Source: Tepidibacillus fermentans (GTDB taxonomy: Bacteria > Bacillota > Bacilli > Tepidibacillales > Tepidibacillaceae). Taken from it: DNA of 64,000 bases. Location of the stretch: positions 1 to 64,000 of the forward strand of contig NZ_SMAB01000007.1 of NCBI RefSeq assembly GCF_004342885.1, read 5' to 3'. A program made the position numbers and the translations under genes. Shown here in pieces: positions 7,659 to 17,863 of this stretch. The notes beneath the pieces were generated by a model that worked only from the letters and a program-made list of their open reading frames with translations, had not been told where the DNA came from and did no database searches. Position 1 is the first letter of the stretch. The number at the start of each line of letters is the position of its first letter.

Positions 7659-8765
7659 ATGGTGTTTGTGATGGAAGAGAGAGTATTATTAATCTATTTA
7701 CATACGATAGATAGGGTTGGATGGAAAACAATCGAGCGGATCATGACTTCACTTGAGTCGCTTCATCTACTTTTTGATTTTGCACCCTTAGAATTGTCGA
7801 TGCTTTCAGGAATAGATTTGACGAATGCAGAACGAATCATAGCTAGTTTTACGAAAGAAAATATCATTCAATTTCAAGAAAAAATGATTGAATGGAAAAG
7901 AAATGGAATTCAAATTTTGACTGCTAATGATGAAAACTATCCCAGGTTATTAAAGGAAATTGCTCAACCACCTTGGGTTTTATATAGTATGGGGAACTTA
8001 GATCTTATTCACGAGTCTTCCATCGCAATTGTTGGGACAAGAAATCCAACTTCCTATGGGGTCACTGTTACGGAAAAATTAGCAAAAGAGCTGACAACAT
8101 ATGGTTGGACAGTGGTTAGTGGGATGGCTAGAGGAATTGATCGCGTAGCCCATGAGGCAACATTAGAGAGTAATGGTAGCACCATTGCAGTTTTAGGCTG
8201 TGGAATCGATATCGTTTATCCAAAAGAACATCAGCGTCTGTACAGAAGAATTATAAATGATGGTTTAATTGTATCAGAATATCCACCAGGAACTCCTCCC
8301 GTACCAGGTTTTTTCCCGCAAAGGAATCGAATTATTAGTGGACTTTCTTATGGAACAATCGTGGTAGAAGCATCATTGAAAAGTGGTTCACTGATCACTG
8401 TGCAACATGCGCTTGATCAATCAAGGGAAGTTTTTGCTGTACCTGGTTCTATCACTTCTAAACAAAGTCTTGGAACCAATTCTTTGATTCAGCAAGGAGC
8501 AAAATTAATCCAAACAGTAGATGATGTGAATCAAGAATTTCCTTACCTTAATCAGACGCAAAAACGGTCTATAAGATCTGAAAGTATCAAGTTAACAAAA
8601 AATGAGGAAAAAGTATATTCATTGGTTACGGATAAGATTCATATTGATGAAATACTGTCACGGTCGCATCTAGGTCTTTCTGATGTCTATGAATGCTTAC
8701 TTTCGTTACAAATAAAAGGAAAGATCAAACAAATACCAGGAGGTTATTATCGGAAGAATACATAA
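7659..8765 (+). CDS. dprA: DNA processing protein DprA (Smf)
   Basis: DprA binds incoming single-stranded DNA during transformation and loads RecA. A helical N-terminal region (about 1-80) precedes the Rossmann-like domain with IAIVGTRNPTSYG near 120, SGMARGIDRVAHE, the FFPQRNRIISG loop and VQHALDQSREVFAVPGS. The C-terminal winged helix (about 310-365) ends in GKIKQIPGGYYRK. At 368 residues it is longer than B. subtilis DprA (about 300) because it retains this C-terminal domain. A second in-frame ATG at 7671 is an equally possible start, since ribosome sites at both are weak. It lies with topA, trmFO and xerC as in B. subtilis. Confidence 0.95.
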   Translation: MVFVMEERVLLIYLHTIDRVGWKTIERIMTSLESLHLLFDFAPLELSMLSGIDLTNAERIIASFTKENIIQFQEKMIEWKRNGIQILTANDENYPRLLKEIAQPPWVLYSMGNLDLIHESSIAIVGTRNPTSYGVTVTEKLAKELTTYGWTVVSGMARGIDRVAHEATLESNGSTIAVLGCGIDIVYPKEHQRLYRRIINDGLIVSEYPPGTPPVPGFFPQRNRIISGLSYGTIVVEASLKSGSLITVQHALDQSREVFAVPGSITSKQSLGTNSLIQQGAKLIQTVDDVNQEFPYLNQTQKRSIRSESIKLTKNEEKVYSLVTDKIHIDEILSRSHLGLSDVYECLLSLQIKGKIKQIPGGYYRKNT

Positions 8766-8819
8766 GAGGGTGAATCCTCTCCTTTCATATTTAGAAGTCA
8801 TAAATTTATATTGAATAAT

Positions 8820-8849
8820 TTGACAAATGGAAGTCTACTATTTAATAAT
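8820..8849 (+). promoter_or_regulatory. Sigma-A promoter candidate for topA
   Basis: A perfect TTGACA at 8820-8825 is followed at 18 bp by AATAAT (8844-8849), or at 17 bp by the overlapping TAATAA. It lies about 55 bases before the topA start. A small AGAGG/CCTCT hairpin at about 8765-8780 could mark the end of dprA. Confidence 0.45.
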
Positions 8850-8904
8850 AAGGAATGTTTAACAAAATTGACTTGTATTGTGTCTAAAGAGGGGAGGAAG
8901 ATTC

Positions 8905-10977
8905 GTGGCTGATACATTAGTAATTGTAGAATCTCCAGCAAAAGCGAAAACTATTGGAAAGTATTTAGGAAAGAAATATATTGTAAAAGCTTCTATGGGG
9001 CATGTGATTGATTTACCAAAAAGCCAATTAGGTGTTGATATAGATCATAACTTCTCGCCTAAATACATTACCATTCGCGGTAAAGGTAATATTCTTAAAG
9101 AATTAAAAGAAACATCAAAAAAAGTAAAAAAAGTTTATCTTGCTGCCGACCCTGACCGTGAAGGGGAAGCAATTGCTTGGCATCTCGCACGAGTATTAAA
9201 TATCGACGAAAGAGAAAAATGTCGAGTCGTATTTCATGAAATTACGAAAAAAGCGATTCAAGAGGCTTTTAAATCTCCTAGACCTGTTAATCATCATCTT
9301 GTTGATGCCCAGCAAGCGAGAAGAGTGTTAGATCGTTTAGTTGGTTATAAAATTAGTCCTCTGCTATGGAAAAAGGTTAAGAAAGGACTTAGTGCGGGTC
9401 GTGTCCAATCCGTAGCGGTTAAATTAATCTATGATCGAGAAAAAGAAATTGAAAACTTCATCGCTGAAGAATTTTGGACTGTAACTCTTTACCTCGAGAG
9501 CAAAGAAGAGCTTTTTGAAGCAAAATTTTATGGATACGATGGCAAGAAAATTCAACTTCAATCGAAAGAAGAAGTTGATGAGTTATTAGCGAGTATCAAA
9601 GACCAACCGATCATTATTTCGGAGATAAAACAAAGTGAGCGTAGAAGAAATCCAGCGCCAGCATTTATTACTAGTTCTCTTCAACAAGAAGCAGCGAGAA
9701 AGCTTAATTTTAAAGCGGCAAAAACAATGCAAGTCGCTCAACAACTTTATGAAGGAATTGAGCTTGGAAAAGAAGGTACAGTTGGTCTTATCACATATAT
9801 GCGGACCGATTCTACAAGGGTTTCCCAAACAGCTCAAGATGAGGCAAAGGAATATATTCTAGAAAAATTCGGAAGCGAATATGTATCCAATGGAAATAAA
9901 ACGGAGAAAAAGGGAAAAAATGCGCAAGATGCCCATGAAGCCATACGTCCTACTTCCGTATTTCGAACACCTGACTCAATCAAGAGTTTTTTATCAAGAG
10001 ATCAGTTGCGTTTATATCGTTTAATTTGGGAACGTTTTGTAGCCAGTCAGATGGCACAAGCAATACTGGATACAATGACTGTAGACATGACTGTTGGTAG
10101 CAAAAAAGCGATTTTTCGTTCTACAGGATCCAAGATAAAGTTCCCTGGTTTTATGAAAATATATATTGAGGGGAACGATGACAATAAAAAAGAAGAAGAT
10201 CGAATCTTACCACCGCTTGAAGAACAGGAGTTAGTAAAACTACAAAAAATTGAGCCAGAACAACATTTTACCCAACCACCTCCGCGCTATACAGAAGCAA
10301 GATTAGTAAAAACGATGGAAGAATTAGGGATAGGTCGACCTAGTACTTATGCTCCCACGATTGATACGATTCAAAAACGTGGTTATGTGAAATTAGAAGA
10401 TAAAAAATTTGTACCTACAGAATTAGGGATTCTTGTTATTGAATTGATGGAAGAGTTTTTTCCAGAGATTCTTGATGTAGAATTTACTGCGCAAATGGAA
10501 GATAATCTTGACAAAATTGAAGAAGGTAGCTTAGAGTGGGTTAATGTGATTCGTGATTTTTACGAGGATTTTGAAAAACGATTGAGTTATGCAGAAAAAG
10601 AAATGGAAGAAGTCGAGCTTAAAGATGAAGTTTCAGATGAAGTCTGTGAAAAATGTGGTCGTCCAATGGTATATAAGATGGGACGTTTTGGTAAATTCTT
10701 AGCTTGCTCAGGATTTCCAGAATGTAGGAACACAAAACCAATCGTTAAAAGTTTAAACATCTCTTGTCCAAAATGTGGAGGAGAGATTGTAGAACGAAAA
10801 GGAAAAAAGAAAGTATTTTATGGTTGTAGCAATTATCCGAATTGTGACTTTATATCCTTTGATAAACCTCTTCCACGTCCATGTCCAAAATGTGGCAATT
10901 TAATGATTGAAAAGAAATCAAAAAAAGAAACAGTGTATCAATGTACAGATTGTGATTACAAAGAGACCGTCCAATAA
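8905..10977 (+). CDS. topA: DNA topoisomerase I
   Basis: This type IA topoisomerase relaxes negative supercoils. Starting at the GTG at 8905, which follows GAGGGGAGG at ideal spacing, it has 690 residues, matching B. subtilis TopA. A longer reading from a TTG at 8878 is less likely. The TOPRIM domain opens [18 protein letters not shown] and has the metal motif D82-P-D84-R-E86. The active-site Tyr298 lies in [11 protein letters not shown]. The C-terminus carries three zinc-ribbon repeats: CEKCG...CSGFPEC, CPKCGG...CSNYPNC and CPKCGN...CTDC, the last lacking the usual CxxxxxC form. Confidence 0.97.
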   Translation: MADTLVIVESPAKAKTIGKYLGKKYIVKASMGHVIDLPKSQLGVDIDHNFSPKYITIRGKGNILKELKETSKKVKKVYLAADPDREGEAIAWHLARVLNIDEREKCRVVFHEITKKAIQEAFKSPRPVNHHLVDAQQARRVLDRLVGYKISPLLWKKVKKGLSAGRVQSVAVKLIYDREKEIENFIAEEFWTVTLYLESKEELFEAKFYGYDGKKIQLQSKEEVDELLASIKDQPIIISEIKQSERRRNPAPAFITSSLQQEAARKLNFKAAKTMQVAQQLYEGIELGKEGTVGLITYMRTDSTRVSQTAQDEAKEYILEKFGSEYVSNGNKTEKKGKNAQDAHEAIRPTSVFRTPDSIKSFLSRDQLRLYRLIWERFVASQMAQAILDTMTVDMTVGSKKAIFRSTGSKIKFPGFMKIYIEGNDDNKKEEDRILPPLEEQELVKLQKIEPEQHFTQPPPRYTEARLVKTMEELGIGRPSTYAPTIDTIQKRGYVKLEDKKFVPTELGILVIELMEEFFPEILDVEFTAQMEDNLDKIEEGSLEWVNVIRDFYEDFEKRLSYAEKEMEEVELKDEVSDEVCEKCGRPMVYKMGRFGKFLACSGFPECRNTKPIVKSLNISCPKCGGEIVERKGKKKVFYGCSNYPNCDFISFDKPLPRPCPKCGNLMIEKKSKKETVYQCTDCDYKETVQ

Positions 10978-11006
10978 TTCTAGTAATATGGAGGCATTAT
11001 TTCAAG

Positions 11007-12338
11007 ATGACAGAACAAAAAGCGATTAATGTAATAGGTGCAGGTCTTGCTGGAAGTGAAGCGGCTTGGCAAATTGCAAAATGCGGTGTCCCTGTACGGC
11101 TTTACGAAATGAGACCGATCAAAAATTCACCCGCCCATCATACTGAACACTTTGCAGAATTAGTTTGTAGTAATTCTCTTCGTTCCAATAGTCTTACAAA
11201 TGCCGTAGGGTTGTTAAAAGAAGAAATGAGGAAATTTGATTCCATCATTATCGATACAGCTGATCGCTATTCTGTTCCAGCTGGTGGCGCTCTTGCTGTA
11301 GATCGAAACCTATTCTCACAAACCATCACAAATGCAATCAAAAATCATCCCCTTATTGAGGTTGTTCATCAAGAAGTAACTGATATCCCTGAGGGATTAA
11401 CGATTATTGCGACTGGTCCATTAACTTCTGATGCATTAGCGAAAAGGATCTTAGAGTTGATTGGTGAAGAATATCTTTACTTTTATGATGCAGCTGCTCC
11501 AATTATTGAGAAGAGCAGTATTGATTTTAGTAAAGTATTTATCGCTTCTCGCTATGATAAAGGGGAAGCTGCTTATATTAATTGTCCGATGACAGAAGAA
11601 GAGTTTAATCATTTTTATGATGAATTGGTAAAAGCTGAAACCGCGGAATTAAAGAGTTTTGAGAAAGAAATCTATTTTGAAGGTTGTATGCCTGTAGAGG
11701 TTATGGGAAAACGTGGTAGGCAAACTTTACTCTTCGGTCCGATGAAACCGGTAGGCTTAATCGACCCGCGAACGGGTAAACAGCCCTATGCCGTAGTTCA
11801 ATTACGACAAGATAATGCGGAAGGAACGTTATATAATATAGTAGGTTTTCAAACCCATTTAAAATGGGGCGAACAAAAACGGATTATTCAGCTCATTCCT
11901 GGATTGGAAAATGCTGAAATTGTTCGCTATGGAGTGATGCACCGCAATACGTTTATCAATTCACCCAAATTGTTAAAACCAACGTACCAATTTAAAGATC
12001 GTGATAATCTGTTTTTTGCTGGTCAGATGACAGGGGTAGAAGGTTATGTTGAATCTGCTGCATCTGGATTAATTGCAGGTATCAATGCTGCTTTATTATA
12101 TAAAGGAAAAGATCCTCTTGTTTTCCCAAGAGAAACGGTGTTTGGAAGTATGGCTCATTATATCACTACTGCCGATCCAAAACACTTTCAACCAATGAAT
12201 GCAAACTTTGGTTTACTTCCACCATTATCAGAGAAAATTAAAAATAAAAATGATAGAAACTTACAAATTTCGCAAAGATCGTTAAATATAATTCTGAATT
12301 TTTCACAATACGTACACAATTTAGGGTGTCACAATTAA
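11007..12338 (+). CDS. trmFO: Methylenetetrahydrofolate--tRNA-(uracil-5-)-methyltransferase TrmFO
   Basis: TrmFO makes m5U54 in the tRNA T-loop using methylene-tetrahydrofolate and FAD. The N-terminal FAD-binding motif is [17 protein letters not shown], followed by the family segment [20 protein letters not shown]. The two conserved cysteines are Cys54 (VCSNS) and Cys227 (EGCMPVE). The family signature [19 protein letters not shown] is present. The 443-residue length is normal; the last 25 residues differ from the usual ending. GGAGG lies about ten bases before the ATG. It sits between topA and xerC as in B. subtilis (gid). Confidence 0.96.
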   Translation: MTEQKAINVIGAGLAGSEAAWQIAKCGVPVRLYEMRPIKNSPAHHTEHFAELVCSNSLRSNSLTNAVGLLKEEMRKFDSIIIDTADRYSVPAGGALAVDRNLFSQTITNAIKNHPLIEVVHQEVTDIPEGLTIIATGPLTSDALAKRILELIGEEYLYFYDAAAPIIEKSSIDFSKVFIASRYDKGEAAYINCPMTEEEFNHFYDELVKAETAELKSFEKEIYFEGCMPVEVMGKRGRQTLLFGPMKPVGLIDPRTGKQPYAVVQLRQDNAEGTLYNIVGFQTHLKWGEQKRIIQLIPGLENAEIVRYGVMHRNTFINSPKLLKPTYQFKDRDNLFFAGQMTGVEGYVESAASGLIAGINAALLYKGKDPLVFPRETVFGSMAHYITTADPKHFQPMNANFGLLPPLSEKIKNKNDRNLQISQRSLNIILNFSQYVHNLGCHN

Positions 12339-12386
12339 TTATATTGTGGTAATATTATTTTTGGTTTTAATATGGGGGATAGATGA

Positions 12387-13283
12387 ATGGAGTCATTTGA
12401 TCAATACCTCATTGAATTTCAAGGATATCTTCAAATCGAAAAAAACGCTTCAATTCATACGATAAAAAATTATTTGAAGGATATTGATGATTTTCTTGCT
12501 TTTATGGCTTCATTAGGTTTAACTACATATGATCAAGTGGAGTATCTTCATGTCCGTAGTTATCTCGCTCTTTTAAATAAAAAGGAATATACTCGGAAGA
12601 CCATTTCAAGAAAATTGTCGTCTCTTCGGACTTTTTTTCGTTTTTTGACGAGAGAAAATCATATTCAAACCAATCCTTTTCGAATGGTTTCTACGCCAAA
12701 GATTGAAAAAAAACTTCCTCAGTTTCTCTATATGGAAGAAATTGAAGAGTTATTACAACTTCCTGATCGTTCTAATCCAATCGGAATTCGAGATCGTGCT
12801 ATTATTGAAACGCTATATGCGAGTGGCATGAGGGTTAGTGAATTAGTTTCTTTGAATATCGACTCTATTGATCTACTCACTGGAAATGCTCTCGTATTTG
12901 GTAAGGGAGCAAAAGAGCGTTACGTTCCTTTAGGAAGTTATGCGATTAAAGCATTAAATGAGTACATTGATCATGCTCGACCCAAATTGAACCCAGCCTC
13001 TCAAGAAAAGGCGTTATTTTTAAACCGATATGGAAATCGTATATCTGATCGTAGTGTTCGTCGAATGTTGGGAAAATACGTACAGTCTTTATCAATGATC
13101 AAAAAGGTCAGTCCTCATACATTACGCCATACTTTTGCAACACACTTACTAAATGCCGGGGCTGATCTGCGTACCGTTCAAGAACTTTTAGGACATGTAA
13201 ATATATCAACAACTCAAATTTATACTCACGTAACAAAGGATAGATTGCAATCAGTTTACAAAAATACCCATCCAAGAGCTTAG
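12387..13283 (+). CDS. xerC: Tyrosine recombinase XerC (CodV)
   Basis: XerC acts with XerD at dif to resolve chromosome dimers. The N-terminal SAM-like core-binding domain (about 1-90) is followed by a catalytic domain with Arg149 (SGMRVSEL), the beta-hairpin Lys173 (GKGAKERYVPL), His244-xx-Arg247 (HTLRHTF), a histidine in LLGHVN and the nucleophile Tyr279 (TQIYTHV). All catalytic residues are present. The length of 298 residues is standard. Its place in front of hslVU-codY is the conserved cod operon order. Confidence 0.95.
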   Translation: MESFDQYLIEFQGYLQIEKNASIHTIKNYLKDIDDFLAFMASLGLTTYDQVEYLHVRSYLALLNKKEYTRKTISRKLSSLRTFFRFLTRENHIQTNPFRMVSTPKIEKKLPQFLYMEEIEELLQLPDRSNPIGIRDRAIIETLYASGMRVSELVSLNIDSIDLLTGNALVFGKGAKERYVPLGSYAIKALNEYIDHARPKLNPASQEKALFLNRYGNRISDRSVRRMLGKYVQSLSMIKKVSPHTLRHTFATHLLNAGADLRTVQELLGHVNISTTQIYTHVTKDRLQSVYKNTHPRA

Positions 13284-13323
13284 TTTTCATTCATGAGACA
13301 TATTTTTTACCGCATCTGTCGGG

Positions 13324-13380
13324 CTCCACAAAGTTATTCTGGATTCTCTTCGTAGTAGTACGTCACTTTGTGGGGTTTCG
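13324..13380 (+). terminator. Hairpin after xerC, possible terminator
   Basis: CTCCACAAAGT (13324-13334) pairs with ACTTTGTGGGG (13365-13375) around a 30-base loop, followed by TTTCGTT. The stem is strong but the T tract is poor. A second weak CTTC/GAAG stem before TTTTTTT at about 13400-13430 may also contribute. The 214-base gap contains no gene. Confidence 0.4.
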
Positions 13381-13497
13381 TTAGAACTAGACAACATCTT
13401 CGAAAAGACATCGATAGAAGTTTTTTTATTATTGTGATAAAACTCTATAAAATTCTGAATATAAACCTGTTTATTTGGAAATAAAGGAGGGTAAGGA

Positions 13498-14043
13498 ATG
13501 TTACAAACCTTTCACGCTACTACCATTTTTGCTATCCAGCATAAAGGAAAGTCAGCAATGTCAGGGGATGGTCAAGTAACTTTTGGTAACAGCATGGTAA
13601 TGAAACATACAGCGAAAAAGGTAAGACGCCTCTATCATGGTCAAGTTATAGCCGGTTTTGCTGGTTCTGTTGCTGATGCTTTTACTTTATTTGAAAAATT
13701 TGAGGCAAAATTAGAAGAATTTCATGGTAATTTGCCAAGAGCAGCGGTAGAACTAGCGAAAGAATGGAGGATGGATAAAATATTACGTCGTCTTGAAGCG
13801 ATGTTAATTGTAATGAATAAAGAAAATCTCTTACTCATTTCTGGAAATGGAGAAGTGATAGAACCAGATGATGGTATTTTGGCCATTGGTTCAGGAGGCT
13901 CATACGCACTTGCTGCAGGAAGGGCATTAAAGCGAAATGCTTCACATTTGACTGCAAAAGAGATCGCTGAGCAAGCACTTCAAATTGCTGCAGAAATTTG
14001 TGTATATACAAACAATCAAATTATAGTTGAAGAGATTGAATAA
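13498..14043 (+). CDS. hslV: ATP-dependent protease subunit HslV (ClpQ/CodW)
   Basis: The proteolytic subunit of the HslUV two-tier protease is a proteasome beta-like N-terminal nucleophile hydrolase. It has 181 residues and the core [36 protein letters not shown] and [17 protein letters not shown]. It begins [11 protein letters not shown]. In E. coli the active Thr directly follows Met, and B. subtilis ClpQ begins MSSFHATT with Ser at position 2. Here position 2 is Leu, so the nucleophile would have to be a Thr exposed by removal of a short leader, most likely in HATT. GGAGGG lies upstream of the ATG. Confidence 0.95.
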   Translation: MLQTFHATTIFAIQHKGKSAMSGDGQVTFGNSMVMKHTAKKVRRLYHGQVIAGFAGSVADAFTLFEKFEAKLEEFHGNLPRAAVELAKEWRMDKILRRLEAMLIVMNKENLLLISGNGEVIEPDDGILAIGSGGSYALAAGRALKRNASHLTAKEIAEQALQIAAEICVYTNNQIIVEEIE

Positions 14044-14056
14044 GGGAGGGAACGAT

Positions 14057-15448
14057 ATGGTAGGACAAACGTTGACTCCAAAGCAAATCGTTGAGGAACT
14101 GGATAAATACATCGTGGGCCAGAAACAAGCAAAACGAGCAGTAGCAGTCGCATTAAGAAATCGTTACCGCCGTAGTTTATTAGATGAGTCTCTTCGAGAT
14201 GAAATTGTTCCTAAAAATATCTTAATGATCGGCCCCACTGGGGTCGGTAAAACGGAGATCGCTCGTCGATTAGCTAAGCTTGTCGGAGCTCCATTTATTA
14301 AAATAGAAGCGACTAAATTCACCGAAGTCGGCTATGTTGGTCGCGATGTCGAGTCAATGGTTAGAGATTTAGTTGAAACGTCGATTCGCATGGTGAAAAA
14401 TGAAAAAACAGAACAAGTAAAAGATAAGGCTGAAGAGTTAGCAAATGAAAGGTTAGTTGAACTCCTTGTACCCTCCAAGAGAAAAACGAAAAATCTTAAA
14501 AACCCTCTTGAAATGTTATTTGGAGGACAGGTACAGCAAAACACTTCAGATGATCAACAGGAGGAGGAACAACTTGGACAAAAACGTAGAAGTATTCGAT
14601 TTCAGCTATTAAATGGCCAATTAGAGGAAGAAATCGTTGAAATTGAGGTGGAAGATAACGTACCTTCCATGCTAGAAATCTTTTCAGGATCGAATATGGA
14701 ACAAATGGGAATAAATATGCAAGATGTACTTGGAAACCTTGTTCCGAAAAAAACAAAAAGAAGAAAACTACCGATTAAAGAGGCTAGGAAGATTTTAATT
14801 CAAGAAGAAGCTCAAAAATTGATTGATATGGATGAAGTGATACAAGAGTCTATTCAAAGGGCTGAGCAATCAGGAATTATCTTTATTGATGAAATTGATA
14901 AAATTGCTGGGAAGGAAAGAGGGCCAGATGTTTCGAGAGAAGGAGTACAACGTGACATTCTTCCAATCGTTGAAGGTTCAACAGTAATGACGAAATATGG
15001 TCCAGTTAAAACAGACTATATTCTTTTTATTGCTGCTGGAGCTTTCCATATGTCTAAGCCGTCGGACCTTATACCTGAATTACAAGGACGTTTTCCGATT
15101 CGGGTGGAACTTCAGTCACTGACTATCGATGATTTTGTTCAAATATTAACAGAACCAAAAAACGCGTTAATCAAACAATACGTAGCACTTTTAGCTACAG
15201 AAAATATACAGATTGAATTTACCAATGATGCAATATATGAAATTGCAAAATTGGCAGCAGAAGTAAACCAGACAACGGATAATATTGGAGCAAGAAGACT
15301 TCATACGATGTTAGAAAAACTATTAGAAGATCTATCATTTGAAGCTCCAGATATTCAGCTTGAAAAAATTTCAATCACTCCAGAATATGTAAGAGAAAAA
15401 TTAACCAATATTGTCCAAAATATAGATTTATCGCAGTATATTTTGTAG
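14057..15448 (+). CDS. hslU: HslU (ClpY) ATPase subunit of HslUV protease
   Basis: HslU is a hexameric AAA+ unfoldase that feeds substrates to HslV. From the ATG at 14057, placed after AAGGGAGGG, it has 463 residues. An alternative TTG 30 bases upstream overlaps hslV and is less likely. Walker A is GPTGVGKT at 59-66. The I-domain spans about 105-245. Walker B is [10 protein letters not shown], sensor regions follow, and the conserved C-terminus ends LSQYIL, which docks into HslV. The gene follows hslV by 13 bases, so the subunits are translated together. Confidence 0.97.
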   Translation: MVGQTLTPKQIVEELDKYIVGQKQAKRAVAVALRNRYRRSLLDESLRDEIVPKNILMIGPTGVGKTEIARRLAKLVGAPFIKIEATKFTEVGYVGRDVESMVRDLVETSIRMVKNEKTEQVKDKAEELANERLVELLVPSKRKTKNLKNPLEMLFGGQVQQNTSDDQQEEEQLGQKRRSIRFQLLNGQLEEEIVEIEVEDNVPSMLEIFSGSNMEQMGINMQDVLGNLVPKKTKRRKLPIKEARKILIQEEAQKLIDMDEVIQESIQRAEQSGIIFIDEIDKIAGKERGPDVSREGVQRDILPIVEGSTVMTKYGPVKTDYILFIAAGAFHMSKPSDLIPELQGRFPIRVELQSLTIDDFVQILTEPKNALIKQYVALLATENIQIEFTNDAIYEIAKLAAEVNQTTDNIGARRLHTMLEKLLEDLSFEAPDIQLEKISITPEYVREKLTNIVQNIDLSQYIL

Positions 15449-15465
15449 AAAGTAGGAGGATTAAC

Positions 15466-16245
15466 ATGGATTTATTAACAAAAACTCGAAGAATTAATAG
15501 ACTTTTACAGAAAGCTGCTGGTCATGCAGTCAATTTCAATGAGATGGCCGAAGTTCTTAGTGATGTCATTGAAGCAAATATTTTTGTAGTTAGTCGTAAA
15601 GGAAAATTGCTTGGTTTAGCTATTGCTCAAGAAATTGACAATGAGCGAATCGCTGAAATGTTGAAGAAAAGACAGTTTCCAGAAGAATATAATACACTTA
15701 TTCTGAAGCAAGATGTAACCGTCTCAAATATTGGCATTGAGAGTCCATTGTCTTCATTCCCGGTTGAGATGAAGGACATCTTCAAAGATAGTTATACCGC
15801 ATTGGTACCTATTATTGGCGGTGGGGATCGGTTAGGAACACTACTTCTTGGGCGACTAAACAAACAATTTGATAACGAAGATTTGATCCTCGCTGAATAT
15901 GGTGCTACCGTAATTGCGATGGAGATTCTCAGAGAACGTTCAGAAGCAATGGAAGAGGAAGTAAGAAGTAAAGCAGTTGTTCAAATGGCTATTGGTTCAC
16001 TTTCATATAGTGAATTAGAAGCTGTTGAACATATATTCGAGGAATTAGATGGGAAAGAGGGTTTGCTAGTTGCAAGTAAAATTGCGGATCGTGTAGGGAT
16101 CACTCGCTCAGTTATTGTGAATGCTTTACGGAAACTTGAAAGTGCAGGGGTTATTGAATCTCGTTCTCTTGGGATGAAGGGTACGTATATAAAAGTACTA
16201 AATGAGAAATTGTTATCTGAACTAGACAAACTTAGAACAAGTTAA
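15466..16245 (+). CDS. codY: GTP-sensing global transcriptional regulator CodY
   Basis: CodY represses many stationary-phase and nitrogen genes when GTP and branched-chain amino acids are plentiful. The 259-residue protein has the N-terminal GAF domain (about 1-155) and the C-terminal winged helix, with the highly conserved recognition region [20 protein letters not shown] followed by [14 protein letters not shown]. It ends the xerC-hslV-hslU-codY cluster, as in B. subtilis, and a terminator follows. In B. subtilis CodY also represses the fla/che operon that begins next. GGAGG precedes the ATG. Confidence 0.98.
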   Translation: MDLLTKTRRINRLLQKAAGHAVNFNEMAEVLSDVIEANIFVVSRKGKLLGLAIAQEIDNERIAEMLKKRQFPEEYNTLILKQDVTVSNIGIESPLSSFPVEMKDIFKDSYTALVPIIGGGDRLGTLLLGRLNKQFDNEDLILAEYGATVIAMEILRERSEAMEEEVRSKAVVQMAIGSLSYSELEAVEHIFEELDGKEGLLVASKIADRVGITRSVIVNALRKLESAGVIESRSLGMKGTYIKVLNEKLLSELDKLRTS

Positions 16246-16256
16246 TTTTTGTCAAT

Positions 16257-16288
16257 AAAGACCTACTAACTAGTGTAGGTCTTTTTTC
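16257..16288 (+). terminator. Intrinsic terminator after codY
   Basis: AAAGACCTAC (16257-16266) pairs with GTAGGTCTTT (16275-16284) around TAACTAGT, followed by a T-rich tail. Confidence 0.93.
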
Positions 16289-16646
16289 TTTTTTTTAGGA
16301 ATTAATAAATTTCCTATAACTGTGGATATTTTTTAAAAATTGATTATTTTACTTATTCGTCAGGTCGGATTTCTGAGTAAAATATACAATGTAAATTTTC
16401 ATCTTGCAGGACTATTTCCCTAGATAAAATGGACTAGTACTTTCCAAATAAATGTTTTTTATCGGGATATATAGGTCTTTTTGGTTTTGCTTTTCTTAGA
16501 TATAATTGATTTTGTGACATTTTTCCAAATAATATTTTTCACAAATCTTCCATAAAAAAATGTCGAACATGCAGGAATTATGTATAAATGTATTGAAAGA
16601 AAAATATGGTCGAATTTAAATCTCCTAATTGAAGGAGGATGAAAGA
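16289..16646 (+). promoter_or_regulatory. Upstream region of the fla/che operon
   Basis: This 358-base AT-rich gap holds no gene. Features seen are TATAAT at about 16500 without a convincing -35; a poor sigma-D-like match TAAA-N15-CCAAATAA (about 16424-16450); an exact Spo0A-box match TGTCGAA at 16561-16567; a sigma-H-like pair GCAGGAATT (16571-16579) and ATTGAAAGA (16592-16600) spaced by 12; and GGTCGAA at 16608-16614. The flgB ribosome site GAAGGAGG is at 16631-16638. The function of each element is inference. Confidence 0.45.
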
Positions 16647-17063
16647 ATGAATCTCTTCAATTCAATTCAATCATTAGAACGGGCTTTAGATGTATCATCA
16701 TTAAGGCAGAGGTTGATAACTAGTAATATTGCAAATGTTGAAACGCCTGGATACAAAACCAAAGATGTTTCTTTTGCTGAAATATTAAAAAAGGAACAGA
16801 TAAAAAATGGAGATGAGTTTGAATTTCAAGGATATCGCACTAATCCTAAGCATATTCAAATCGGTTCTGCTTCAACTAATACGTACCAACCAAAAATCAT
16901 CATGGAAAACCGAACTTCGTTATTAAATAATGAGAACAACGTCGATATTGATTATGAAATGACAAAACTAGCTGAGAATAATATTTGGTATAATACCTTA
17001 ACGCAAATGGCAAATAAAGAATTTTCAATGCTACGTTATGTGATCAGTGAAGGGAGACGGTAA
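16647..17063 (+). CDS. flgB: Flagellar basal-body rod protein FlgB
   Basis: This proximal rod subunit is secreted by the flagellar export apparatus. From the ATG at 16647, eight bases after GAAGGAGG, it has 138 residues. The N-terminal rod-protein signature is SNIANVETPGYKTKD and the C-terminal part is the helical rod segment. It is the first gene of the fla/che operon, with flgC starting three bases after its stop. Confidence 0.96.
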   Translation: MNLFNSIQSLERALDVSSLRQRLITSNIANVETPGYKTKDVSFAEILKKEQIKNGDEFEFQGYRTNPKHIQIGSASTNTYQPKIIMENRTSLLNNENNVDIDYEMTKLAENNIWYNTLTQMANKEFSMLRYVISEGRR

Positions 17064-17066
17064 TAA

Positions 17067-17519
17067 ATGAAATTGTTTTCGACAATGGATATTAGTGCAT
17101 CTGCTTTAACTGCTCAAAGATTGAGAATGGATGTGATCTCCTCTAACATTGCCAACGCGGAAACGACTAGAGGTCAATATGTAGATGGAAAATGGATCCC
17201 TTATACGAGAAAAATGATTGTTATGGAGCCGACTTCAGAGGATAGTTTCCAGCGTGTGTTAAGTCGCTATTCGAATGATCTATCCGTTGCAGAGGGGGTT
17301 CGCGTTTCAAAAATTGTAAATGATCCAACTCCATACAAACGAGTCTATCAACCAAATCATCCTGATGCAGATGAAAATGGATTTGTTTTGTATCCTAATG
17401 TAGACATTTTAAAGGAAATGGTTGATATGATTTCGGCTACAAGAGCATATGAAGCGAATGTAACAGCGATAAACTCTACGAAATCGATGTTAACAAAAGC
17501 TTTAGAAATCGGCAGATAA
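17067..17519 (+). CDS. flgC: Flagellar basal-body rod protein FlgC
   Basis: The 150-residue proximal rod protein has the N-terminal motif SSNIANAETTRGQYVDG and the C-terminal helix DMISATRAYEANVTAINSTK shared by rod, hook and hook-associated proteins. Its ribosome site GAAGGGAG lies within the end of flgB, so translation is coupled. Confidence 0.97.
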   Translation: MKLFSTMDISASALTAQRLRMDVISSNIANAETTRGQYVDGKWIPYTRKMIVMEPTSEDSFQRVLSRYSNDLSVAEGVRVSKIVNDPTPYKRVYQPNHPDADENGFVLYPNVDILKEMVDMISATRAYEANVTAINSTKSMLTKALEIGR

Positions 17520-17532
17520 GGAGTGTTAAAGA

Positions 17533-17832
17533 GTGATTAATAGAATCAATCCTCTAATTCAAGTGAATCCTCAAATGACTGAGAAGGTCGAACCGGCTTC
17601 AAAAGACCCGGTAACTCCATTTTCCGAAATTCTTAAAAATGCATTAAATCAAGTGGAAACAGATATCAAAACATCGAATGATCTAGTAAAAAAAGTTTCT
17701 ACAGGAGATATACAAGATTTGCATCAAGTGATGATTGCTACAGAGAAAGCCAATTTAGGTTTGCAATTAACTGTGCAAGTAAGAAATAAAATAGTAGAAG
17801 CTTACCAGGAGATCATGAGAATGCAAGTTTAG
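17533..17832 (+). CDS. fliE: Flagellar hook-basal body protein FliE
   Basis: The 99-residue FliE joins the MS ring to the rod and is exported first. The C-terminal half (KVSTGDIQDLHQVMIATEKA to EIMRMQV) is the conserved family region. It starts with GTG at 17533 after AAGGAGTG. It lies between flgC and fliF as expected. Confidence 0.95.
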   Translation: MINRINPLIQVNPQMTEKVEPASKDPVTPFSEILKNALNQVETDIKTSNDLVKKVSTGDIQDLHQVMIATEKANLGLQLTVQVRNKIVEAYQEIMRMQV

Positions 17833-17863
17833 TAGATCTTGGTGGGCGAGGAGAGATTAAGTT

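Noticed and set aside
8878-8904. TTG start giving a nine-residue N-terminal extension of TopA
   Set aside because: It has no ribosome site, while the GTG at 8905 has an ideally spaced GAGGGGAGG.
12329-12347. CACAAT/ATTGTG inverted repeat at the trmFO stop
   Set aside because: It is a short AT-rich palindrome without a T run; not convincing as terminator or operator.
16370-16410. Possible CodY box upstream of flgB
   Set aside because: The best stretches match only about half of AATTTTCWGAAAATT, too weak to report as a site.
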